A stretch of DNA of 64,000 nucleotides from Euptelea pleiosperma (Eukaryota; Streptophyta; Magnoliopsida; Ranunculales; Eupteleaceae). Positions 55,310 to 64,000 of the stretch are shown in pieces. The DNA is taken from NCBI GenBank assembly GCA_035048495.1, contig CM068541.1:18359929-18423928 (forward strand), given 5' to 3'. The position numbers and the translations under genes are program-made. The notes below the pieces were generated by a model. That model saw nothing but the letters and a program-made list of their open reading frames with translations. It made no database searches and was not told where the DNA came from. Numbering within the stretch: the first letter of the stretch is position 1; every line of letters begins with the position of its first letter.

Positions 55310-56755
55310 ATGTTACAAAAATAGACTGCGTGTTGTGTTTGTGTATGAACTATGAACATAACATTTTATACAAATCTGATAAAATAGAACTACTCATGCA
55401 GAATTAAGCATTCAGGAGTATTGTAAACTTAAGGACAACAAACATGTATATTACCAAAAAAGAAGCAGCAGAAAAAGAATTCGATCCTAACCTTATCTGG
55501 GTTCCAAAAGGATCCTCTAATGGAGCTCTGATTTTTGTGGATCTATGAATTGAATGAAGGTCTCTTTATTCATTATTCTTCTTGTTCTTCTCTTACAAAG
55601 GCTTCTTAGAAACTCAATGCATCTCAATGCCTTTGAGTCGCAACTGCCTTTGAGTCGCAACCAGTAGAGATCAGAAAGTAAAGAAAAATAAAAAAAAACA
55701 AGTCATTCTTTTTACCTACCCAAATTCATCTTGATCTTAGAATCAAGGCTGTAACTGTGCATATCAATTAGAACCACTAATACATATTTGTTACATTCTT
55801 CACTGAAAATCACTAAAAAAACAACAACTCAATCTTCCTTTGTCAGCCAATGTAATTGTAGAACTAAGGAAAAAAAGTAAATTACAGATAGAAGTTCTGC
55901 CAAAAACTCATATGGAGTGCATAGCTTACAAACCAGGTGGTTGACTGGCTCACTCCCCTGCGTATGTATCACAAGAAATTCTATAAGTTGAATAAAGTTT
56001 GACTCGGCCAGTCAAACTTTACTAACCAAATTTTAGCTCTGAAACCAAAGTTTTCTACAATAGTAGCAAGCAGAAACAACGGAAACATAATAGAATCGAA
56101 TAGAGCATACAGAAAAAAGCTAGTCATGAGCACCAACAATCCTCAAGTAATGACTTCATGTCAGTGAAGAAGCTTAAAGGCCATATTTCATGAGTGTTAG
56201 TAGCCATTGATGGCATTGAAAATATCACTCTTCCTAAATTTTTCCTATTTAACATAAACTTATATTTAAATGTTCAACCAGAACAATATTAAAATGACAG
56301 ACTTCTATAAATATAATGTTCAATCTTTTCAGATTGAAGTGATCGCCCTTGTTGGACTTATTGGCACAGGATCGTATAGTAATCAAAGAGGAGACGGCAT
56401 CCAAGGCCTCCTCATAAGGAGATACTTTACTAGGCTGCTTAGGCGATCCAGAGTCATCTACTACTACACCACTGTTCAAGTAAAAAATAAAAAGTGTATA
56501 AGATTTTTCATTTATGAAACCCAAGATATATTTCATGGTTTTGAAGTATATGAAGAAAAGGCAGAAAAACAGAGAATCTGCATATCAGTAACCATTTGAA
56601 TTTTTTTTTTGCTATGGAATGGTACTACCAGGCATGCGAGTTGTCGACCATTGAGTTGGCTGATGGAGAGAGTGAAGTATATCATTATTACTGTTCCCAT
56701 GCTCAACCTGCCAAAACGAAACACCCAATTTGAACATCATTAATGCTTGTTGGAT
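55310..56755. repeat. Duplicated block, copy C
   Basis: 55310-56540 matches 46490-47660 of copy B. 55310-55870 also matches 30800-31380, and 56365-56755 matches 28070-28435 of copy A. So copy C has the copy A pieces in the reverse relative order, which a simple tandem duplication does not give. Confidence 0.8.
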
Positions 56756-56889
56756 GAAATGCTTCCTCTGGTTCAAAGAAATACAAGCACACACAAAAAC
56801 AAACACGCGTAAGCGTACGCACACATGCACAGACACAAGAGTTTGTTTGGTCCTTAAAAGTGTGATTTGATAGCCCAATGGCCACTTGG

Positions 56890-57150
56890 CACATCCACTG
56901 ACCCATTTATGTTTTGCCCACCCTGACACCAAATATCAGCTTGATTTGTGACTTCTAGCCATTGGATTCGAGCAATTTTCATTACTCTTGGACCCACACA
57001 TGGGCCTGTTCATGAAGCCATAATGAAAAATACTCTAATCCAATGGCTAAAAATCATCAATCAGGCTGATTTTTTATTGTGTTGGCTGTGTACGTCCACC
57101 ATGAGGTAGGTTAACATTCATGGGTCAGTGGCACTAAAAGAATTGCCTCA
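56890..57150. repeat. Foldback repeat relic
   Basis: CACCAAATATCAGCTTGATT, TGACTTCTAGCCATTGGATT and, inverted, CAATGGCTAAAAATCATC, then TCAGGCTGATTTTTTATTG. Confidence 0.65.
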
Positions 57151-57179
57151 CGACATTATTGGGAGGTGATAGCTGTAGG

Positions 57180-58189
57180 AGTAAACTTTTTTCCTAATTT
57201 TCCTGTGCCGATCCGAATCCAACTCGGCTCATGGGTAACCTAACAAACCAAGTGGAGAAAAATAGAATCTGAATACTTGCACTGGATTCTTAGTTTGCTG
57301 GCTCATAAGTTTCTAAAATAATTTTAAAGGTACCTTTGGGTGACCAATCTACAACTTCTGAATCTAATGTTGTTGCTGCCTAAAGGGTAGTTGAAGAAAG
57401 TTCAAACAATGTTGTCTGTTTGTTTCAGGCTTTGAGTTTTGGCTGTAATACAAGTTGTCTAAGCTTTTAGAGTCATCGCTTCTCTGTCATTACTTCCATA
57501 CTTATGGGTTGCCATTGTTGCAACACCTAAGAAGTCCTTCGGCTTTGGGGATGAAGATGGAACCATCCCTTCACACATAAAGATAAGAAAAAAGGTGTAG
57601 AGGTTCTAAAAATGGTGTTGCAAAGCTAATCACAAGAGAGGGAGAAAGAGAAAGCAATCCTGATTGTGATCTACTAAGAACTTCCATGATACAAAGAGAC
57701 TCATCAGACTTAATAAAAAGTGGAAAAATTAGAAAGCACCCCCAAACTGAATAGAAAGCACAAAAACAAAAATTATTTCGTAAATCTGTAGAAAAGTCAA
57801 GCAAAAATAAGACAGAGAGAAGAAAGGAGTAGCTAGGAGTGTCTGTGCCTGCAAGGAATAGGAAAATTCAATACTTTCAAGCCCTAAACTCTTTAACCCA
57901 AAATTTAGGTGGCATTTCCTCATCCAAAAATTTAGAGGTGAGCCAGCCTCTACTGATGAGGTGGGACATGGAGGAATCCCATGCAAGGGAAATCTTTTCG
58001 AAGGCATGGTCGAAGGCTTGATCACAATGAGACTTTCTGTAGCTCTTGTTTTGAAGCAGAAGTGGTATTTTCCCTATTGGACATTCCCTTTTTGTCAAAT
58101 ATCTCATTTTCTCACCTTCAAAAAAAGTTTATAAATGCTGATGCCATTTAAGGTGCATTTCTCAGGAAAAACCATGCCATTTTGAGCAA
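57180..58189. other. Unassigned; one 76-codon ORF on minus strand
   Basis: Minus-strand frame 58107-57877 reads CDQAFDHAFEKISLAWDSSM then SHLISRGWLTSKFLDEEMPP and KFWVKEF, with a composition like a real protein, but unrecognised. The other frames here are shadows. Confidence 0.3.
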
Positions 58190-58360
58190 GAAAAACCCCA
58201 TCTCAGCTCTCCTAAATAGACTAAGTTCCAAATGCAACTACTTCCAAAACCCACCCCTACTTCAACAAAAAATCAACCAACATAACCCAAAACAGGCACC
58301 CCAAGTATCTCTCCTGTAGTATAAACAAACTGAAACCCAAGATAGAATTCCACTGAAGGA

Positions 58361-58474
58361 CTATTCTTCAAAGAACCGACTCTCTTCTTCACTCCTCTCC
58401 TCATCCCTCAGATAATCCATCAAAGCTTTGCACCTTGGAACGAACAAACGGCTGAGACGTGGGTTGATATCACT
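58361..58474 (-). pseudogene. B3 (DUF313) gene fragment
   Basis: Minus strand SDINPRLSRLFVPRCKALMD then YLRDEERSEEESRFFEE and stop. The first part aligns with the B3 genes (SDVNRTHGRLFLPRSKALID), but the rest of the domain is replaced by an acidic tail. An acceptor-like AACAG precedes it. It lies 0.8 kb from B3 copy 2. Confidence 0.65.
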
Positions 58475-58589
58475 GTTTCAGGTGGAAATGAATTCTCACC
58501 TATATGGATGGGAAATGAATTCCAGGCTTAGTAGGGAAAATTATCCAGATTTAAATAGCTTGGTAGGGTAATTTATCCAGATTTAAATA

Positions 58590-58896
58590 GATTGTCCCAC
58601 ATGCCCTGTTACGTTATGCACCGTTAAAACGCTTTAAAAATAGCGGCCGTTATTTTCCATATTTCTGAGAAATTTTGTGAAAAAACGACCGTTACTTTCC
58701 TTAATTTTCATTTTCGAAATTTGAATTTCAAATTTCAAATTTTGAGTTTCAGCGCCATTATTTCCAATTTTTCCATTATGTCCCTTATTTCCATTATTTT
58801 CCATTTTTGCCCCTGAGCGTCACAATTCGTTATAACGGAAAAAATGTTAACTCCCCCAGTCCGTTAGACGGTTATAACCAGTCCCTTTTCAACCTT
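58590..58896. mobile_element. Mutator-like MITE relic, reverse orientation
   Basis: The right side ends AACCAGTCCCTTTTCAACCTTG, whose inverse matches the left end of the elements at 14612 and 15410. The interior has GGCCGTTATTTTCC, CGTTATAACGG and CCCCCAGTCCGTTAGACGG. The left end and target duplication are unclear. Confidence 0.55.
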
Positions 58897-59290
58897 GGTA
58901 AAAAGAGTTACTTCTCATATATTAATTTTTTCGTAAATCTTTTTGATGTTCCAATTGTTAGATGTGCCGATGTGCACGTGGCATGTTACCCATTTATGAA
59001 TTCACGATGCTCCATATCAATAAAAATAAAAATAAACATTTAAAAAAAAAATAAATAAATAAAAGCAAACTTAACAAGATCAATTGAAATTCATATTTAA
59101 TTCATTATTCAAAAACTTGAAACGATATTTATTTGATTTACGAAAAAATAAAAGCAACAAAAAAACAGTGCAGAAATAATCAAAATCAGAGGCGGCTAAA
59201 AAAAATGAGAATCAGAATCAACACCTACCCAAACAAAAACGAGGTTTCTTCAAGAACCAAAACCCTAAAAAATTAATGTGGTTCAGGTTT
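58897..59290. other. B3 copy 2 downstream region
   Basis: AT-rich, including TCAATAAAAATAAAAATAAA at about 59017, which may supply polyadenylation signals. No gene. Confidence 0.4.
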
Positions 59291-59881
59291 TTAACGACGA
59301 AAGTTGGTGCTTGTGCTGGCACCATCATCACATGTTCTTCGAACGTTGATAGCGAAACCGAGTTTAGACTCGCCTCCACCTTGGGGATGTGGTAGTCGGA
59401 AGGCCCAGAGCTGTAGCGTATCGATCCTCTCTTCCAGTCCATTCGCGTCAACAAAATCCGTCCACTGTTTGATCAATACGTACTGCTGAACACTCCGCCA
59501 CCTTGTCAATTCTAGGTCCCACAACCGTCCCATGGGATCCACCACCTTCACTTCCAGCTTCTTCTCATCTTCTAACAATGCCTTCTCTACCTCCGTTAGG
59601 TACTCCATCAACGCTTTGCACTTGGGGATGAACAGACGGCTCTGACTTTTTTTCACGTCACTACAGAAGAGCCGCTTTTCCATCAACCAAACAGGGATAG
59701 TGCCCTCAACCCAATTGATCATCTGCATCAATAGTGCAGGAATCGGCGGTGGTGATGATGATGATGATAACGACGACGAAGGTAGGTCCATCACTGTCGT
59801 AAACGTGGGAGGCGCCAACTCCCTCTCTACAACATCTAATAGTGCGTCAAACTTCTTCATGTTACCCGTAAACGCCGTCAT
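59291..59881 (-). CDS. B3 domain (DUF313 type) protein, copy 2
   Basis: Intronless 196-residue frame, paralogue of the gene at 31913-32605. The B3 domain spans about residues 70-180: KRLFCSDVKKSQSRLFIPKC, DPMGRLWDLELTRWRSVQQY, TLQLWAFRLPHPQGGGESKL. Both end with DDGAST and a short tail. Unlike copy 1 it lacks the Lys-rich nuclear-signal segment between the N-terminus (KKFDALLDVV) and the Ser/Pro linker. It may depend on another import signal, act in the cytoplasm, or be decaying. The frame is fully open. Presumed DNA-binding transcriptional regulator. Confidence 0.82.
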   Translation of the reverse strand: MTAFTGNMKKFDALLDVVERELAPPTFTTVMDLPSSSLSSSSSPPPIPALLMQMINWVEGTIPVWLMEKRLFCSDVKKSQSRLFIPKCKALMEYLTEVEKALLEDEKKLEVKVVDPMGRLWDLELTRWRSVQQYVLIKQWTDFVDANGLEERIDTLQLWAFRLPHPQGGGESKLGFAINVRRTCDDGASTSTNFRR

Positions 59882-59944
59882 CGTCTCAGCTAGAGAAATG
59901 AGGTTTCTTAGTTATGGGTTTAGATCCAAAAGTTTATTTTTCTG

Positions 59945-60639
59945 ATCTAAACATTTTATAAGTTTCTTTTTCAATCTAAACTTTCGAATGGGCGGGGTTT
60001 ACAAGTTTTCAAGTTTCCTATCTTCACTGATATTGTTGGAACTTGGAACCGGTTAGAAGTTTGCCCTTTTTTAGGGGAGGAGTCAAATAATAACAAACAC
60101 CGCGATCAGGTTTGAATCAAGTACAGTTTGCGTAGCAAACCCGACCCGAGGGTTTGTCCGTTGGATTCAGAATCTGACCAAATCAATCAGGTCCATCAGC
60201 TAATCAGATCCAACCGGGACATCAAATATGATGTTTGGATTTTTCAAATACCAACACCTATACAATTAAGGTGGGTCCCACACGATTTGAAATGAAATAT
60301 TCAGTGGGCCCTGTCCGAAGTCCAAAGTGTATAGGTAGCAGCTTTTAAAAAAATCTATCATCATTTTTTATGTTCACCCCTGACATCAAGTTTATTTTCT
60401 ATGACTAGCATATTAGGAAACATATACCCGACACCAATTATTAATTGGGTCCAATTCCGAACAATAGGAGATTTTTTTAAGCTATGAAATTTTGATGTGG
60501 CGATCATGCGCCAATGATTGCATGCCACATATACCTGGTTTTAAAAAGTAATCATGGGTATATGTGGCGCATGATCACCGTTTCAAAGATTCCGTTGCTT
60601 CAAGAATTTTAGATCAGGGTCTGTCGGGTAGCTTTGCAA
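59945..60639. other. Upstream of B3 copy 2; interrupted inverted repeat
   Basis: 60495-60590 contains GATCATGCGCCA...CCACATATACC and, inverted, GGTATATGTGGCGCATGATC, a hairpin whose left arm has a short insertion. No gene. Confidence 0.5.
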
Positions 60640-61680
60640 TCGGGAAATAAAGTTACACCTCAATCACAATACGGTAATATGGAAAAGAAAAATGTGGTGA
60701 CACCTCCTAAGAGTATTAAAGATGATGTTCCCTATCACTGTAGTTCAAGGTGGCATTTTGGCCCGTTGGGTTGCGTCTACAATGTCTGATCGGCGCCGGG
60801 CTGGTCTTGTAGAGTCGGGTTGCGATGGATGGACTTGGCCGGGCCAAGTGCTTTTTAAAAAAAAAAAAAAAAAAAATTAAAAGGAATGTAAGGGTGTGTC
60901 GGTCAGGCTTTGGCTGGGCTAATTGGGTGGGTTCATCAGGCCGAGATGTGGGCCGGGCCAGGCCTCAAGAGTGTGGTCTCGGGCCCAGCCCGGACATCAC
61001 AACGGGTTGCTGATCTCTTTCAAAACCCGCCTTCACCAAGTTACTGATCTCTTTAAAAACAGGCTTAGCTATCAAAAAAAATGTGGATGCAGGAGCTATA
61101 TATTGGTGACCTAAGCCAATTTGTAAAGAGTCTAAACTTTACAGACTTCCCTCTAGTCCACCAATCCAATCCTCAGAGTACTTGAGAGGAGTTGGATATG
61201 CTTGCTGAGATTTTTAGCACCCTGCAGATTCAATTAGTGGTGTTTTTCCATTTGTAAAGAGTCTAAACTCCACCAATCCAATCCTGAGAGTACTTGAGAG
61301 GAGTTGGATATGCTTGCTGAGATTTTTAGCACCCTGCAGATTCAATTAGGCCTTCCAGCTAATCTCAACCTAAGGGTACCTTAAAAAATTGCATTTCATA
61401 ATAGTGGTGTTTTTCCATTTGAAAATTATTCATCTCACATATGTACAATATGGCATTTTCTGCCATTTCATAAGAACAAGCATCTAAATACCCATCAAAC
61501 GGTTCAAGTTCAGGAGCACTAACTGTTAAAATAAGAAACTATCAAGAGGTAGGGTGGATACAAGGCAATGCATATGCTAGAGAATCCTTGCGAGTTTCTT
61601 CTCAATTTTACCCAATTCTCATGCTCTTTTTAGGTTAATTGAACCTTAAATGGCGGCCAAAGGATTTAGGATTAGGATAA
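60640..61680. repeat. Duplicated block, copy D, part 1
   Basis: 60640-61005 matches 16960-17325 closely, then joins directly to the equivalent of 17955-18440, missing 0.6 kb including the SINE head. It contains its own tandem duplication: 61110-61235 and 61255-61350 both carry AGTCTAAACT, CCACCAATCCAATCCT and GAGAGGAGTTGGATATGCTT. Confidence 0.85.
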
Positions 61681-62879
61681 TACTTCCTTATAGATGTTTA
61701 GTGTCTCAAATGATGATACCGAAGAATTCATTAGCTCGTTAGTGAATCCTTAGACACCGTGACAGCCTAACTCATCGTGACAATATGAGAACATTAACAA
61801 GCATTGAATGTGACCAAACAAAATGCTTCTGAAAAGAGAACATTTACAATTTAAAGATCAAATCCTTGTTATAGACCAAATAAAATGTCGAGCTTCTGGA
61901 TTTCACAAGCCCTTAGATGGCATGTGACGCAAATCGATTGGGTGAGCGTTTTTTGGCATTCACACATCTATTACCATAGATTGGTCAGAACATGCATCTC
62001 AAGGCAAATAACCTGCCTTGCGTGTTTCCAAACCAATCTATCATGACAAACCATTTCTGACTTCATGGTGCTATTACAACTCTACATAACATCCAATTGA
62101 GAGAACACAACATTAATACTGATAAGCAGCAGCAGTACATTTCTGTGAAAAGAATAATGGGAAACAGAAGGCAGGCTAGTACCTCCGGGTACGCTGAGAA
62201 TGACTAGTTGTCCTATCCGTAGAATCTGAATTGGAAGTATCGAAAGCTGTAGAAACCATGATCAGATAGATATAAATACCATCAAACCGTGTGGGAAAGA
62301 ATCAAAGAACTAAATTACTCTAGCCAAAATACCTGTACAAATTGTTTTATAGGAAGTAATGAAAATGCTTCAGGTGATCCTTGGAAATACATAGGGAAAT
62401 CTAAGTTCACTGCCAGGTAGAGTGTGAATTGGCTTCACCAGCAGCACACACAAAAGGAGGCCAAGCATACCATTTGATGCCACCTCCTTTGCCAAACATC
62501 AATCACATTGGATCAATCATAAGCATCAAATCCATAGCACTGATTTAGACATATCTAAACAAATTGTCTGCAAAAGAAGTCCATAGATAGGATGATTATT
62601 GGTCAATAAATAAAACTCATATTGGCTCTTACTAAATGAATTGTTTGTAAGCAATAAAGAAATGTGGTGCAACAGAAAGGAGTTCTTTAGCTTACAGCTT
62701 TTATGCAGATTAGGAATTATTGTTGAGACTCTTCAGGGGATTGTTTACTAACCCCAGCACCAAATTTTTGGAATACAGGCTTTCAACACCTCCCAGAAAA
62801 CCATTCTGTTCAGACCAATCCTCCATGTATATGTAACTGACACGCACCCCATATGCATGTCTACATACACCAGAACAGG
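61681..62879. other. Unassigned; possible small exon on minus strand
   Basis: Minus strand about 62250-62186 reads FDTSNSDSTDRTTSHSQRTR between an acceptor-like CTACAG and a donor-like GTACTAG. Unrecognised. No repeat partner in the window. Confidence 0.25.
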
Positions 62880-64000
62880 TTCATATAATTCAGTGTCATT
62901 GCCAGAAAAGCGCTCCCAACTGAATACAGAAATCAGATGTGATAAAAAAAATTCAGAATTAGGAGAAGCAACTGAAAAAAAAATTATCTAAAAAAATACA
63001 GCTGATGAGCTTAAGTGATATATGTCTATGGACAGAAATGCAAGATTTCAAACCCTTACACTATATTATTCACTCTCTATTCAAGTTTTGCGCATAGTAG
63101 CGCTTCCAAACTAATGTCATATATGGTCTAGGAATTCAATGGAAGCATAGTTAACTATCTCTTCACCTAAAATGCCTATCTACAATCAGTAAAGCTTTTG
63201 TTTTTAACAATTACACAAGGAAAAGCAGACCAGTATCTAAAATACGTCCAAGTCTATTGACTCAAAGAAGTAGTCTCATGATATATGGCTACGGGTGCCA
63301 ATACTTATTTATTATAATAGCAGTGCTAGTCTGTCTACGCCATTGACATAGGTGGCAGAGACAGATACCACCCAAAATGAGCTAGAAGATGGATGCCTAA
63401 GGACTTTCTCAACTTGGTTTTTTTCTGTGAAGTCAACACTGGAGGATAGTGCAGCTAACAAAGGATATCAGCTTCACCATTTCCAATTTGGGACTCGATT
63501 AGGCTGTAAGGGTTGATTTCAAATTGTCCTTTCTACCTCTCTTGATAGGAAACTATATCCCTCTGGACACGACACATCCTAACTCAGACATTTCTTTCTT
63601 GCTCAACTTTTTTTTTCCTTTTGATGAGTACAACTCTTTATAGCTAGCTAGGATCAAAGACTTTATTTCTCTGGACACAGCCTTCCTAACTCATGGATGC
63701 TCAAGGACTTCCTCAACTTCAGTTTTTATCTGCGAAGTCAAAAATGTGGAGATAGTGCAGCCAACTAAGGATATCAGTTTCATCACTTCAAATTTTGGGA
63801 CTCAATTAGGCCGTATGGGTGGATTTCAATGTGTCTTTCTACCTCTCTTGAGAGGAAACTATATTTCTTTGGACAATATATATCCTTCATAAAATATTTC
63901 TTTTCTTTTTTACTTTTTTCCCCTTTCGCTAATAAAAAATTGTTATGGCCAGTTAGGATCAAACACATGAACACAAAGTTGAGACTCAGCATTCACACAT
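62880..64000. repeat. Duplicated block, copy D, part 2
   Basis: Matches 19560-20740 of copy A without the LINE at 19579-19805, and 38220-38900 of copy B. Both units of the internal tandem duplication are present (about 63395-63640 and 63705-63940). It runs to the window edge. Confidence 0.85.

Noticed and set aside
62186..62250. Small exon FDTSNSDSTDRTTSHSQRTR
   Set aside because: Splice sites are plausible but there is no neighbour exon and no recognised protein; too weak to call a gene.

Overview
This is a stretch of plant nuclear DNA. The evidence is an intron-split ETHE1 (mitochondrial persulfide dioxygenase) gene, two B3/DUF313 genes, relics of 26S proteasome RPN7, a DUF26 (Gnk2) secretory protein or receptor, a chloroplast co-chaperonin and a possible SIAMESE-related CDK inhibitor, plus plant L1-type LINEs, Copia, hAT, Mutator-like and Helitron-like elements. 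The bases look AT-rich, host genes are sparse and introns are swollen with LINEs, as in a large-genome woody angiosperm. I cannot name the species. Most of the window is transposon-derived or duplicated; little is intact coding sequence.

Layout. About 1-14.4 kb is the 5' half of ETHE1 on the minus strand (exon 1 at 14111-14344, exon 2 at 1257-1385, exon 3 at 986-1093, the rest beyond the left edge). Its 12.7 kb first intron holds head-to-head LINE fragments (1.9-3.9 kb) and a nested stack: an old minus-strand LINE split by a younger plus-strand LINE (5417-12037, 10-bp target duplication), itself split by a 731-bp hAT-like element (8-bp target duplication). 14.6-16.8 kb carries two short Mutator-like elements with 9-bp target duplications, one of them inside a foldback repeat.

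16.9-32.6 kb is copy A of a large duplicated block. Parts recur at 34.5-39.1 and 45.4-47.8 kb (B), 55.3-58.5 kb (C) and 60.6-64 kb (D). Later LINE insertions make the copies differ, so some copies serve as empty-site references. Copy A contains a strongly rearranged LINE (22.7-26.9 kb) with an internal segment inverted in place, and is followed by the first B3 gene (31.9-32.6 kb). A second B3 gene lies at 59.3-59.9 kb and a B3 fragment at 58.4 kb.

33-40 kb holds foldback repeats, a long-TIR element (33911-34421), a putative solo LTR (35020-37877), a co-chaperonin relic and a small SMR-like ORF. 40.2-44.1 kb is the most unusual structure: about 15 Helitron-like units joined head to tail (5' TCTATATAAC, 3' hairpin then CTAG/CTA), arranged in a higher-order pattern. 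One unit type carries a captured piece of a Mutator-like element. 44-55 kb holds little recognisable DNA, a large foldback (49.3-50.4 kb), an RPN7 pseudogene (52.1-53.9 kb) and a Gnk2 pseudogene (54.5-55.2 kb).

The host genes form no pathway or operon. The best-supported functional genes are ETHE1 and the two B3 genes. Exon borders are from reading splice sites and protein similarity by eye.
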